DNA of 64,000 nt from an uncultured Alphaproteobacteria bacterium (GCA_902588615.1 CACIPV010000004.1:27035-91034), one strand, 5' to 3'; positions 21,044-30,317 are shown, numbered from the stretch's first letter. Numbers and translations are program-made. The notes: generated by a model from the letters alone, not told the origin.

Positions 21044-21079
21044 ATCAATATACTCTCTTTAATATGTTTATTGTCTATA

Positions 21080-21085
21080 TATAAT
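21080..21085 (+). promoter_or_regulatory. Possible -10 box (TATAAT) just ahead of the TRAP DctQ start
   Basis: TATAAT lies eight bases before the ATG of the dctQ-like gene, and no Shine-Dalgarno sequence sits between them. If used, it would start an almost leaderless transcript and leave the structured element at 20960-21043 outside it. No convincing -35 box was found, and AT-rich sequence gives such matches by chance. Confidence 0.25.
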
Positions 21086-21093
21086 CTGCTGCT

Positions 21094-21621
21094 ATGTCTG
21101 CTCTAGCACAATTATCCAAATTTATTGATCGATTTAATACATTCATTGGATATCTATGTGCTTTTTTTGTTTTCTCTATGGTCATAGTTGTATTCACTGT
21201 TGTCGTCTTAAGATACGGGTTCAATATTGGTTTTATATGGATGCAAGAAGTTTATGTTTGGCTTCATAGTTTTGTTTTTATGTTGGGTGCTGGTTTTACT
21301 TATTTAGCTAATGAACATGTCAGAATAGACGTCTTTTACCGAGAGGCATCAAAAAAATATAAAGCTACTGTGGATCTATTTGGAAATATTTTTTTACTTC
21401 TACCTTTTTTATATATTATTTGGAATTACAGCTATCCCTTTGTATATAGATCTTTTTTAATGGGAGAGGTTTCCAGAGAAGCGGGCGGTATGCCTGCTTT
21501 ATATATTCTAAAAAGTGCAATTCTATGGTTTTGTTTAGTTTTATTTCTTCAATTAGTCTCTAATGTAATTAAATCAATACTAACACTTTCAAACTATCAT
21601 TTGTCTGAAAATAAATCATGA
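21094..21621 (+). CDS. TRAP transporter small membrane subunit (DctQ type)
   Basis: A 175-residue protein with four hydrophobic helices and the DctQ-type segment WMQEVYVWLHSFVFMLGAGFTY, the small subunit of tripartite ATP-independent periplasmic transporters. It partners with the DctM-like subunit encoded next (overlap of four bases, ATGA). The binding protein encoded convergently at 23044-24171 resembles TakP, so the likely substrates are 2-oxoacids such as pyruvate. Confidence 0.88.
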   Translation: MSALAQLSKFIDRFNTFIGYLCAFFVFSMVIVVFTVVVLRYGFNIGFIWMQEVYVWLHSFVFMLGAGFTYLANEHVRIDVFYREASKKYKATVDLFGNIFLLLPFLYIIWNYSYPFVYRSFLMGEVSREAGGMPALYILKSAILWFCLVLFLQLVSNVIKSILTLSNYHLSENKS

Positions 21622-22994
21622 TTAGTCCTGAAATTTTAGCAATTGTAATGTTTGTAACAACATTGGGTTTATTGCTTTTCGGTTTTCCTGTTGCTTTTAC
21701 ACTCGCTGGAACAGCTCTTCTGTTTGGATTTTTAGGAGACGCTCTAGAAATATTTAATTTCAGAATGCTAGGATTTTTTCCTCAACGCATTTTTGGAACA
21801 ATGATTAATGAGCCCCTTGTGGCTGTGCCCCTATTCATTTTTATGGGAATAATGTTAGAAAAAACAAAAATTGCAGCCGGACTATTACACTCAATTGGTG
21901 AACTTTTTGGAACTACAAAAGGAGGTCTTGGAATAGGAGTTGTAATAGTGGGTATGTTGCTAGCTGCATCAACAGGCATTGTCGGTGCAACAGTTGTAAC
22001 TATGGGAATGTTATCTTTGCCCTCAATGATGAAAGCTGGCTATGATCAAAAAATAGCCACAGGCACAATTTGTGCTGCTGGAACATTGGGACAGATAATT
22101 CCACCTTCAATTGTTTTAGTTTTATTAGCAACAATTTTACAAGGAGCAAATGAAGAAGCGGCAATGTTAGTTGGTAATTTAGCTCCTGACCCAGTAACTG
22201 CAATTGATTTGTTTGCGGGCGCAATATTACCTGGACTAATGTTGGTTGTATTATTCATTATATTCATTTTTTTTTACGCAAGAATAAATCCACTATCGTG
22301 TCCTCCAGTAGAAACGACAAGGTCAAGAGGGGAGATTTATATAGAAGCAGCTAAATCTGTGATTCCTCCAATAACTCTAATTGTATTAGTTTTAGGGTCC
22401 ATACTTTTTGGCATTGCAACACCTACAGAGTCTGCTTCAGTTGGTGCAGTAGGTGCAGCAATGATAGCACTTTTAAAAGGTGAGTTGAATTTTAAGAACC
22501 TCAAGGAAACAGCAATAGGAACAGTAAAGCTTAGTTCATTTGTGTTTGTAATATTAATTGGAGCGTCAATGTTTTCATTAGTTTTTCGTGCTTTTGGTGG
22601 TGATGAAATGATTGAACATTTTCTCGGTAATTTGCCAGGTGGACTTTACGCAGCACTAATTTTAGTTATGGTAGTTATATTTCTTTTGGGTTTCTTTCTA
22701 GATTATATAGAGATAATTTTTGTCATTGTACCATTAGTGGGGCCAATATTAATTGCAAATGGAGCTGATCCATTGTGGCTTGGTATTCTAATATCGTTAA
22801 ATCTACAAACAAGTTTCCTAACTCCACCATTTGGTTTTTCATTATTTTTTTTAAGAGGAGTAGCTCCAGACAATATTCAAACTAAAAACATGTATAAAGG
22901 TGTAATTCCATTTATTGGAATTCAAATATTAGCAATATTAATTGTTGGTTTTTATCCAGAGATTGCAACTTGGTTGCCTGATAAAATGTTTTAA
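21618..22994 (+). CDS. TRAP transporter large permease subunit (DctM type)
   Basis: A 458-residue protein with about twelve hydrophobic helices; the motifs GFPVAFTLAG near the start, EPLVAVPLFIFMG and FLTPPFGFSLFFLRG are typical of DctM, the sodium-coupled translocation subunit. It is translationally coupled to the DctQ-like gene and ends in front of a strong hairpin shared with the convergent binding-protein gene. Confidence 0.93.
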   Translation: MISPEILAIVMFVTTLGLLLFGFPVAFTLAGTALLFGFLGDALEIFNFRMLGFFPQRIFGTMINEPLVAVPLFIFMGIMLEKTKIAAGLLHSIGELFGTTKGGLGIGVVIVGMLLAASTGIVGATVVTMGMLSLPSMMKAGYDQKIATGTICAAGTLGQIIPPSIVLVLLATILQGANEEAAMLVGNLAPDPVTAIDLFAGAILPGLMLVVLFIIFIFFYARINPLSCPPVETTRSRGEIYIEAAKSVIPPITLIVLVLGSILFGIATPTESASVGAVGAAMIALLKGELNFKNLKETAIGTVKLSSFVFVILIGASMFSLVFRAFGGDEMIEHFLGNLPGGLYAALILVMVVIFLLGFFLDYIEIIFVIVPLVGPILIANGADPLWLGILISLNLQTSFLTPPFGFSLFFLRGVAPDNIQTKNMYKGVIPFIGIQILAILIVGFYPEIATWLPDKMF

Positions 22995-23001
22995 AAAAAT
23001 A

Positions 23002-23028
23002 ATCATCCCCGAACATTTCGGGGATGAT
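23002..23028. terminator. Bidirectional hairpin terminator between TRAP membrane and binding-protein genes
   Basis: A perfect 12-base stem (ATCATCCCCGAA / TTCGGGGATGAT) with a three-base loop sits between the two convergent genes. A T-rich tract (T7) follows on the minus strand, making it a good intrinsic terminator for the binding-protein gene. The plus-strand side lacks a T run. Confidence 0.85.
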
Positions 23029-23043
23029 ATAAATATCATGAAT

Positions 23044-24171
23044 TTATGCTGATGGATAAGTAAATGGGAGACTTCTAACTCTCATGTACTCTTTCTCAGA
23101 CGTATTTGTCCACCTTAGAATTGAGGATCTAAATTCAACAATATGTGAAAAAAGAGCCTGTGAAACTGGGTCTTCAGCAGCAATAGCGCTACAAACCTCA
23201 CCTGCTCTTTGACCTAGAGCATTCATAACAGGATCTGGAAGTTGTCTCATTTGAACACCATGTTCGTTAATGAGTTTCTGGTATGAACTATCATTAACAG
23301 CTTGGAAAAAAGATAGCACTTCCATATTGACAGCTTTTGTAGCAACAGTAATTAGTTCTCTTGTTGCATCATCTAGCTTCTCCCACTCAAACATATCTAT
23401 TGAACAGTCTAAGATCGTTGCTGGCTCATGCCATCCAGGATTGTAGTAATATTTAGCTGCTTGATGTAAACCTTTACCTAAGTCAGCTGCTGGACCAATC
23501 CATTCTGTAGCATCAATAGCACCAGAAGCAAGTGAAGGAAGCACATCCGCACCTGCTAAAAGAACAGTGTTAGCACCAAATGATTTTAATACTTCACCGC
23601 CAAGACCAGGCATTCTGATTTTTAGACCTTCAAAGTCTGCGAGTGAGTTAATTTCTTTATTAAACCAACCACCCATCTGGTTACCAGTATTTCCCATTGG
23701 AAGAAATTTTACACCGATAGCATTATAAGCTTTGTCTGCTGCTTCAATTCCTCCACCATAGTAACACCATGCATTTTGTTCTTGAGCCGTTAAACCAAAA
23801 GGTAAAGCTGCAGAAAAAGATGGAGCCATACTAATGTTTGTCCAATAATAACCTGCACCATAAGCCATTTGAGCGGCTCCAGATCTTACTGCGTCCAATG
23901 ACTCAAGTGGTGGTACTAATTCGCCACCATGATAAACAGTAATTTTTAGTTTATCAGAAGCATTGTTAACGTAACTTGCAAATCTATCTATTGCTTTACC
24001 AAGACCACTTGCTTTGCCAAAAGCAGAACATGCAATCCATTCCATGTGTCCACCTGATATTGCTGGTGCTGGAAATGAAGAAACTGCTGCGGCGCCCAGT
24101 GCTGCAGCACCTGCACCTTTAAGGAAATTTCTTCTTTTCATGGTCTTATTATTAATCTTCTTTTTTGCCAT
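23044..24171 (-). CDS. takP: TRAP transporter binding protein, TakP-like (2-oxoacid)
   Basis: A 375-residue periplasmic solute-binding protein. It starts with a Tat-type signal (KRRNFLKGAGAAALGAAAV). The mature part contains PFGLTAQEQNAWCYYGGG, NTGNQMGGWFNKEI, LKIRMPGLGGEVL, GAIDATEWIGP and YYNPGWHEP, motifs of the TakP group that binds 2-oxoacids such as pyruvate with sodium in Rhodobacter. A strong Shine-Dalgarno AGGAGG lies about 11 bases upstream of the ATG, which fits a highly made protein. Unlike the common P-Q-M operon order, it is on the opposite strand from its membrane partners and converges on them. Confidence 0.9.
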   Translation of the reverse strand: MAKKKINNKTMKRRNFLKGAGAAALGAAAVSSFPAPAISGGHMEWIACSAFGKASGLGKAIDRFASYVNNASDKLKITVYHGGELVPPLESLDAVRSGAAQMAYGAGYYWTNISMAPSFSAALPFGLTAQEQNAWCYYGGGIEAADKAYNAIGVKFLPMGNTGNQMGGWFNKEINSLADFEGLKIRMPGLGGEVLKSFGANTVLLAGADVLPSLASGAIDATEWIGPAADLGKGLHQAAKYYYNPGWHEPATILDCSIDMFEWEKLDDATRELITVATKAVNMEVLSFFQAVNDSSYQKLINEHGVQMRQLPDPVMNALGQRAGEVCSAIAAEDPVSQALFSHIVEFRSSILRWTNTSEKEYMRVRSLPFTYPSA

Positions 24172-24204
24172 AAATATTCCCCTCCTAAATTAAGAAATAA
24201 TTAA

Positions 24205-25095
24205 TTATTTTTTATTAGCTATCATTATACCAACAATCACAGATAAAATTCCAGCGTAATGATAACTCTGTAATGTTTCTTGAAAGACTAAATATGCAAG
24301 AATTCCACCAAAAATAGGCATTAAGTGGAGAAAAGGACCTGATTTATTAGGGCCAATTAAAGCCACTCCAGTATTCCAACAAATATATGACAAGATGCTG
24401 GGAAAAGTTCCGGTATAGCCAATTACTAATAAGGTCTTGTAGTCAAATGTTATGAAATTATTTTGAATTATAATATCATACAAATAAACAGGTAAGAGTA
24501 AGATTACTGTAAATACGAATGATAAATATAAAAAACTAAATCCTGAAACACCTGTTTCATTTTTTTTTAGAAATATTGAATACAATGCCCAAGATATAAC
24601 AGCTAGTAAGATGAATAAATCTCCAAAGTAAAATTTCGAGTCAAATATATTTTGATAGTTACCTTTTGTTATAACATAGCTAACACCAATAAGAGATAAA
24701 ATGACACCTAACATTTGAAACAAATTTGTTTGATTTTTATAAATCAATTTGTTTAAAAGGATTATCAACATGGGTGTTGTCGAAATAACTAATAAAGAAT
24801 TAATAACAGTTGTCGCTGTTAGACCAATATAAGTTAAGGTGTTAAATAGTGTCGGACCAGTTAAAATAATCAAAAAAACTATTCCTGGTTGTTTTTTTAA
24901 AAGGGGTAAGTCAACTAAAGCATTTTTTAAACAAAAGGGAGTTAAAATAATTAAAGCTATTACCCACCTATAAAAAGATAACGATAAGGGTGATACTAAA
25001 TCCTCGACTGAAGATAATCTTCCTACTATAAAATTGCCTGACCAAAATAAGGAGGCAAAACATAAAAATATCGCTGCTTTAAGAGAAACACTCAC
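24205..25095 (-). CDS. DMT-superfamily (EamA) transporter
   Basis: A 296-residue membrane protein with about ten hydrophobic helices in two EamA repeats; FASLFWSGNFIVGR at the start and GIMIANKK at the end are typical. The substrate is unknown. It lies between the thiolase gene (10 bases upstream) and takP (34 bases downstream) on the same strand. It is unlike the 2861-3721 transporter in sequence. Confidence 0.85.
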   Translation of the reverse strand: MSVSLKAAIFLCFASLFWSGNFIVGRLSSVEDLVSPLSLSFYRWVIALIILTPFCLKNALVDLPLLKKQPGIVFLIILTGPTLFNTLTYIGLTATTVINSLLVISTTPMLIILLNKLIYKNQTNLFQMLGVILSLIGVSYVITKGNYQNIFDSKFYFGDLFILLAVISWALYSIFLKKNETGVSGFSFLYLSFVFTVILLLPVYLYDIIIQNNFITFDYKTLLVIGYTGTFPSILSYICWNTGVALIGPNKSGPFLHLMPIFGGILAYLVFQETLQSYHYAGILSVIVGIMIANKK

Positions 25096-25104
25096 TTAGA
25101 TTTC

Positions 25105-26256
25105 TTATTTTAAATTTTCAATAGCAATTGCTAGACCTTGACCACCGCCAATACACATACTTGCAACACCAAACTTTTGTTTTGTTCTTCTAAGTTGATG
25201 AGACAAGGTTGTAATAATTCTTGCACCTGAACAGCCAATGGGGTGACCTAATGCAATAGCGCCCCCAGCAATATTTAATTTACTTGGATCAATCTTTAAA
25301 GATCTTTGGACAGCAACTGAAGTTGCAGCAAAAGCCTCATTGACCTCAACCAAATTAAAATAGTTAATATTTACACTCATTTTCTTCATTAATTTCTTTA
25401 TAGCTGTAATTGGAGTAACACCCATATAATCGGGATTGCCCGCTGAGGACGCCCAAGCTAGTACTTTTGCTATTGGTTTAATTTTGTTAGAAGTTACATA
25501 TTTTTCTGAAGCTAGAGCCAAAAAACTAGCTCCATCATTTAATGAAGAGGCATTTCCAGCAGTAACTGTTCCAGATTTTTTAAAAACAGCTTTTAATTGG
25601 CTTAATTTTGGCAAAGTCGTGTCTTTTCGAATTTCATCTTTAAGAGATGTTTTTGTCAATTCGTTTTTGAAGTAATTATTTTTAATTGCCTTATAAGTTT
25701 TTAGATAAGACTGATAAGCAAATTGATCTTGGTCTTGTCTTGTAACATTATATTTTCTTGAAACGTTTTCAGCTGTTATGCCCATATGTTCTTTTGAAAA
25801 AGCATCTGTTAGGCCATCGTTAACTAAAGTGTCTATAAAGATATTGTTTCCTAATTTTTTTTCTCCAGTTCTACTCAGATACGCGTGGCGTGCCCTGGAC
25901 ATACTTTCTTGACCACCAACAATTAATAAATTTGACTCGCCGGAATAAATTTTAGATGAACCATCTATTGTAGCTCTCATACCACTTCCACAAACTTGAT
26001 TTACTACATAAGCAAAGGATGTCTGTTGCATTCCGGAACCTAGTGCAACTTGCCTTGCTGTATTCATTCCTAGTCCACTAGTTAATACTTGTCCTAAAAT
26101 TAATCCTTCAACTTCTTTAGTATTGATTGTTTTATTTCTATCAAATAATTCTTTGAGACAAGAGGTTCCTAATTCTACTGATTCAGTTTTTTTGTAATTA
26201 CCTAGATAAGCTCCTATTGGTGTTCTAACTGCATCGATTATAAAAACATCACTCAT
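25105..26256 (-). CDS. Acetyl-CoA acetyltransferase (thiolase)
   Basis: A 383-residue thiolase that splits acetoacetyl-CoA to two acetyl-CoA or runs the reverse condensation. The nucleophile Cys is in NQVCGSGMRA, the catalytic His in GGAIALGHPIGCSGAR, and the second Cys in MCIGGGQGLA. It overlaps the acetoacetyl-CoA synthetase gene by eight bases, so here the likely role is thiolysis of acetoacetyl-CoA for entry into the TCA cycle. Family members atoB and phaA cannot be separated by eye. Confidence 0.93.
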   Translation of the reverse strand: MSDVFIIDAVRTPIGAYLGNYKKTESVELGTSCLKELFDRNKTINTKEVEGLILGQVLTSGLGMNTARQVALGSGMQQTSFAYVVNQVCGSGMRATIDGSSKIYSGESNLLIVGGQESMSRARHAYLSRTGEKKLGNNIFIDTLVNDGLTDAFSKEHMGITAENVSRKYNVTRQDQDQFAYQSYLKTYKAIKNNYFKNELTKTSLKDEIRKDTTLPKLSQLKAVFKKSGTVTAGNASSLNDGASFLALASEKYVTSNKIKPIAKVLAWASSAGNPDYMGVTPITAIKKLMKKMSVNINYFNLVEVNEAFAATSVAVQRSLKIDPSKLNIAGGAIALGHPIGCSGARIITTLSHQLRRTKQKFGVASMCIGGGQGLAIAIENLK

Positions 26257-28165
26257 TAATATTTATCCTTCTGTATTCAATTATTGACTCAGGATTTGCC
26301 AACGATCCCAAGTTCTGCACTTTACCATTATTGATAATTTTTTTGACAAGTATTTCAGAGTTTTTACCACTTTTTGTTCTTGGAATGTCTTTAACTATAA
26401 ATATTTTCCAAGGAACATGCCTTGGACTAAGCGATGTCTTGAGGTGTTTTTTCACTATTGTATTAAAATCAACATTAATTTTTGTGTTTAACAATTTCAA
26501 AAAAAGGACAATTTTTTCATCATTTTTAGTCAAATAACCTGTTGCCAAACAGTCCTCAATCCAATGAAATTTTTGTAAGCAACTGTATATTTCACCTGTT
26601 CCTATTCTAACACCACCTGGATTTAAAGTAGCATCTGACCTTCCAAAAATTACATAACCTCCATTTTTTGTTTTTTTCACATAATCTCCATGAGACCATA
26701 TGTTTGGAAATTTTTTAAAATATGCGGATTTATATTTATTATTCATTCTGTCATTCCAAAAATAAATTGGCTTAGAGGGAAAAGGAGTCTTGCAAACTAG
26801 TTCTCCTGTCTTTTTGGTTGGCTTGCCATTATCATCGAAAACATCAATATCCATACCCAAGCCTGGTCCTTGAATTTCACCTGAATAAACAGGTAAAGTT
26901 GGTATTCCTAACATAAAACACGAAACTATGTCTGTACCGCCACTCACCGAATGTATAAAAGATTTTGAATTTAAACTTTTATTAATAAATTTAAAAGTGT
27001 CTGGGCTTAGAGGAGAGCCAGTTGATATAAAACAATTAATTTTTTTTAAAATATCTTTTTTATTTGATTTATAATTATTCTGGATAGTTTCATAAACTTT
27101 TGCTCCCGCACCTAGCATTGTTGAATTAGTATCTTTTGTAATATTGATAACTCGATTTATATTTGGATAAAATGGGGAGCCATCATAAAGAACGATTGAG
27201 GAACCCAGTAGTAAGTTTGAAACTGTCCAGTTCCACATCATCCACCCGCAAGTAGTTAAGAAAAGCATTTTATCTTCAGATTTAACATTTGTGTGTATTG
27301 CTAGTTCTTTTAAATGTTGAAGGAGTGAGCCTCCGTGGCCGTGCGTAATACACTTGGGAAGCCCTGTCGTTCCACTAGAAAATAAAACATATAGCGGATG
27401 ATTAAAGCTCAATGATATATTTTTATTTAGTTTTAAATATTTTTTGTGATTGTAAATTTTTTTTAATTCAGAAGTGTTATTATTTGAAGGATAACTAGTT
27501 TTTAAAATTAGTGGATTATTTAAATTTGCTTTTAATGTTTTTAAGTTTTTTGAATATTGAAATTTCTTGCCGTTATAAAAATAATAGTCAGCAACAATTA
27601 AAAGCTTAGGCTTAAGCTGGGAAAATCTGTCAATCACTGCTTGTGTTCCAAAGTCAGCAGAGCAAGAAGACCAAACTGCACCAATTTTTGCTGCAGAAAG
27701 GAAGCTTATTACTGTATCAGGTATATTTGGCAGATATCCAACAATTACATCGCCTTTTTTAATGCCTTTATCTCTAAAAAAATTGCTTAATGCATTAATT
27801 CTTTTATTTAAATCACTATAAATAATTTTTTCGCTGAATTTGTTTTCTCCAATAAATTCAATGGCCAAATCTGATGAATTATTTTTAGAAATTAAATCGT
27901 AATAATTAAGATTACTGTTATCAAAAAAAATTGAATTCCAAAAAGATTTTTTTTTGTAAGCTTTAAAAAATCTTTTCCTCTCAAGGTCGATATTAAAATA
28001 CTCAACTATAGAATCCCAAAACTCACCAGGATTCTTATTAGTCCATAACCAAAGCTTGTTATAATTTAAAAATTTCTTAGAAAATTTTTGTTCTAAATAT
28101 GTCTGAAATTTATAAAGGTTAGTAGTTTTAATAAATTTTCTACTTGGCTCAAATAACTTATCCAT
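26249..28165 (-). CDS. Acetoacetyl-CoA synthetase
   Basis: An ANL-superfamily ligase of 638 residues that activates acetoacetate with ATP and CoA. The AMP-binding motif YVLFSSGTTGLPK, the segment KIGAVWSSCSADFG, WMMWNWTVSNLL and the C-terminal GRSDATLNPGGVRIGTGEIY are characteristic of AacS, and the catalytic Lys is in RTKSGKNSE. The N-terminal segment on the family pattern (LWLWTNKNPGEFWDSI) is also present. It overlaps ybgC and the thiolase by eight bases on each side, forming a tight operon. Confidence 0.92.
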   Translation of the reverse strand: MDKLFEPSRKFIKTTNLYKFQTYLEQKFSKKFLNYNKLWLWTNKNPGEFWDSIVEYFNIDLERKRFFKAYKKKSFWNSIFFDNSNLNYYDLISKNNSSDLAIEFIGENKFSEKIIYSDLNKRINALSNFFRDKGIKKGDVIVGYLPNIPDTVISFLSAAKIGAVWSSCSADFGTQAVIDRFSQLKPKLLIVADYYFYNGKKFQYSKNLKTLKANLNNPLILKTSYPSNNNTSELKKIYNHKKYLKLNKNISLSFNHPLYVLFSSGTTGLPKCITHGHGGSLLQHLKELAIHTNVKSEDKMLFLTTCGWMMWNWTVSNLLLGSSIVLYDGSPFYPNINRVINITKDTNSTMLGAGAKVYETIQNNYKSNKKDILKKINCFISTGSPLSPDTFKFINKSLNSKSFIHSVSGGTDIVSCFMLGIPTLPVYSGEIQGPGLGMDIDVFDDNGKPTKKTGELVCKTPFPSKPIYFWNDRMNNKYKSAYFKKFPNIWSHGDYVKKTKNGGYVIFGRSDATLNPGGVRIGTGEIYSCLQKFHWIEDCLATGYLTKNDEKIVLFLKLLNTKINVDFNTIVKKHLKTSLSPRHVPWKIFIVKDIPRTKSGKNSEILVKKIINNGKVQNLGSLANPESIIEYRRININE

Positions 28166-28556
28166 CTTTGTTTTTCATTAATCGTTGAAGGTCATCTGGT
28201 ATTTTACTTGGAGCTCCTTGAGAATTGACGCAAACCATCAAAATTTTTGATTTAAAAATAATATTATTTTGTTTGTAAATATTTTGTTCGAGCTCAAATG
28301 ATGCATTTTTAAGAGACAAAAATTTGCTTTTAACAGTTAATTGATCCTCTAGTTTGCATGACTCAATATAATCACATTCGATCTTTTTTACTAAAAAAAG
28401 TCGATCATGATCTTTCAATAAAGAATTAAGTGTAAATCCCAACTCATTGATGATTTCAGTGCGGGCTCTTTCAATAAATTTTAAATAATTTGCGTAATAT
28501 ACAACTCCACCAGAGTCTGTGTCTTCATAATATATTTTGAAGTTGTATTGGAACAT
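28158..28556 (-). CDS. ybgC: YbgC-family acyl-CoA thioesterase
   Basis: A 132-residue hot-dog fold protein. The motif YEDTDSGGVVYYANYLKFIERARTE at residues 9-33 holds the catalytic Asp of the YbgC/4-hydroxybenzoyl-CoA group. In many bacteria ybgC begins the tol-pal operon; here it is coupled to acetoacetate genes, which suggests a role in short acyl-CoA turnover, an inference. A 26-codon ORF ends in a TAATG overlap with its start. Confidence 0.85.
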   Translation of the reverse strand: MFQYNFKIYYEDTDSGGVVYYANYLKFIERARTEIINELGFTLNSLLKDHDRLFLVKKIECDYIESCKLEDQLTVKSKFLSLKNASFELEQNIYKQNNIIFKSKILMVCVNSQGAPSKIPDDLQRLMKNKDG

Positions 28557-28636
28557 TAAGTAGTCAGACCTAAATACAATATATAAGTTATAATAATTAT
28601 AACTATTCCAAATATTAAATATCTATATTCATTCAT
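28556..28636 (-). CDS. 26-residue hydrophobic microprotein, possible
   Basis: A short frame starting at 28636 encodes a protein that is almost one membrane helix (residues 6-24). Its TAA stop shares a base with the ybgC ATG (TAATG), a coupling arrangement. There is no recognisable family and no clear Shine-Dalgarno, so it may be a chance frame. Confidence 0.3.
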   Translation of the reverse strand: MNEYRYLIFGIVIIIITYILYLGLTT

Positions 28637-28663
28637 TGAATTAAATACCTATTATAGAAATAC

Positions 28664-28879
28664 TTAAGATATTTTTTCTCTCTTAAAATAATAAATCATT
28701 TTGTGTTTTGAAGGGATATCAGATTTATCCTTAATTACATTGACCAACTCCCAACCTTCTTTTCCACCTTTATTAAGCCAGTCATTTTCCGACTTTAATT
28801 CTTCATCATCTAAATATTGGGTATAAATTCTATACTCCCACTTTGAATGTTCTTTTTTATCGAAAGTTGGGTTAATCAT
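28664..28879 (-). CDS. DUF4177-like small protein
   Basis: A 71-residue soluble protein with the pattern of DUF4177: KWEYRIYTQYL near the start, an LNKGGKEGWELVNV-type core (WLNKGGKEGWELVNV) and a closing YYFKR. The family has no known biochemical function. It follows the two-helix membrane gene by 11 bases. Confidence 0.65.
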   Translation of the reverse strand: MINPTFDKKEHSKWEYRIYTQYLDDEELKSENDWLNKGGKEGWELVNVIKDKSDIPSKHKMIYYFKREKIS

Positions 28880-28890
28880 TTCTTTATAAC

Positions 28891-29127
28891 TTACGCATTT
28901 AAATTATAGAAAAACCATACTGCAGATAAACACCAAAGTGTTAAAAAAATCTTACCTAGTTTATCTGCCTTTTTAAAATGTGATTTCATTTCATTAAGCT
29001 GAGCTACATTTTGCCCGTCTTGTTTTTGAGAGTCCTTTAATTTTTTTTGGTAAAAAAATTTGTATATATTTATTGCACAAGTCCATCCTGTTAGTATGTA
29101 AAAAATAGAGCTAGATAAAGTTGTCAT
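28891..29127 (-). CDS. Small two-helix membrane protein
   Basis: A 78-residue protein with one hydrophobic helix near the N-terminus (about residues 7-25), a polar, charged middle (KKLKDSQKQDGQ) and a second helix near the C-terminus (about 58-75). No family recognised. It lies between a secreted polysaccharide-lyase-like gene and the DUF4177-like gene on the same strand. Confidence 0.5.
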   Translation of the reverse strand: MTTLSSSIFYILTGWTCAINIYKFFYQKKLKDSQKQDGQNVAQLNEMKSHFKKADKLGKIFLTLWCLSAVWFFYNLNA

Positions 29128-29168
29128 CTTTCTAATATAAACCTACTCCATAGTTCTTGCTAGTTTTA

Positions 29169-30101
29169 TCAATCTTTATATTGGATAAAAGTAGGTTTTA
29201 TAACCTGATTATCATAGTCTGCGATAGAGTCACATGAGTACCCTAAGTCATTTAACAATTCAGAAAAGTTTTTATCTGTGCATTTTTTTGCTCTAGCAAT
29301 TCCATCATACCAAGCTGTGATTTTACCGTTAAAACCTTTAGGAGCATTATTTTGGTATATACCATATCGAAAAGAAGGTCCGTAAGATTTACCATTGTAA
29401 GAATAAATATTAGTTATAAATCCCTCTTCAACATATTTTAAATCTCCATTTATATATAGTTTTAGAAATCCATCATTGCCCCAACTTGCATGAATAATTA
29501 CATCATGCCATTGGTTAAATAAAATATTTTCTGGAATTACCGTTGCAGTCTCATCGGTCTCTACAACAGTTTTTTTTGTACAGTGCGTTCTATTAATGGC
29601 TAACCCTTTATATTTCTTTTTATATTGAAATATGAAAACATTTTCAGAACCATTATCTCTGCAGTGTGAAAAAACTTTATTTTCATATGATAATTTCATT
29701 TGTCCAAATTGAATTAAATGATTGTCAATTTCTTTATGAGAAGTTGACGAATAAGTAAGCTCAGAATTGTCTATAAAAAATGACCATGCATACCAATTTT
29801 CTCCTCTCTCTTTTGTATTTATATAAGTCTCAGTTCTTCCAAAAGAACCCTTAAATTTTCCCCTTTTACAATCAAAGTCTTTACAATCAAGTGCTCTAAA
29901 CTCAAATTTGTGTGATGATTCACCAAGTCTTGAAAATTCAGTATCGACGCTTTGACTCCAATCTTTACCAGCATCTAATCCATGTTTTTCAATAGTTGGC
30001 CAACCAATACCCTTGTAACTTCCAACTTGTTCTCCATTTTTAAATGTTAAACCCCAACACAAACTAGGAATAATTAACAACAAGATTAAGAGAGTTTTCA
30101 T
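29169..30101 (-). CDS. Exported polysaccharide-lyase-like protein
   Basis: A 310-residue protein with a Sec signal peptide (residues 1-16, ending CWG). The mature part has the features of the polysaccharide-lyase domain group with a jelly-roll fold (PF14099 type): an early FEFRALD strand, ENWYAWSFFI, FNQWHDVIIHASWG, GFLKLYINGDLKYVEEG and a late FRYGIYQ strand. Six or more cysteines suggest disulfides. It could act on uronate-containing glycans, but similarity by eye does not fix the substrate or prove that the catalytic residues are present. Confidence 0.55.
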   Translation of the reverse strand: MKTLLILLLIIPSLCWGLTFKNGEQVGSYKGIGWPTIEKHGLDAGKDWSQSVDTEFSRLGESSHKFEFRALDCKDFDCKRGKFKGSFGRTETYINTKERGENWYAWSFFIDNSELTYSSTSHKEIDNHLIQFGQMKLSYENKVFSHCRDNGSENVFIFQYKKKYKGLAINRTHCTKKTVVETDETATVIPENILFNQWHDVIIHASWGNDGFLKLYINGDLKYVEEGFITNIYSYNGKSYGPSFRYGIYQNNAPKGFNGKITAWYDGIARAKKCTDKNFSELLNDLGYSCDSIADYDNQVIKPTFIQYKD

Positions 30102-30192
30102 TAATAAAGTTATATCTTTAGTGTCCCATATTTGTCCCTTAAAAAAATATATCCTCTATGAATTAATTAAAAAGTTAATAAAATCAATAATT

Positions 30193-30236
30193 GGTTCCGT
30201 GGTGTAACGGATAGCTCAAATGACTTTAGATTATTT
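30193..30236 (+). pseudogene. tRNA-Arg 5' remnant
   Basis: The first 44 bases match the intact tRNA-Arg(TCG) at 31881 in about 40 positions, with the first 23 identical. The similarity stops in the region after the anticodon stem; no T-arm or 3' acceptor strand follows. The anticodon loop has changed to CTTTAGA, giving a formal UUA anticodon, but a molecule without a 3' half cannot be charged. The fragment and the tRNA are direct repeats around a 1.7 kb segment with two genes. The rest of 30102-30317 holds nothing else clear. Confidence 0.8.
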
Positions 30237-30317
30237 CAATCTAGGTAAAAGTCTAAGTTTTCAAAGATATTTGCAGGGGATACTTTCGTATAAATTAATT
30301 TTCTTTTTCAAAAGCAA

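Noticed and set aside
30193..30300. Functional suppressor tRNA with UUA anticodon
   Set aside because: The D-stem has a mismatch and the T-arm and 3' acceptor strand are missing, so it cannot fold or be charged.
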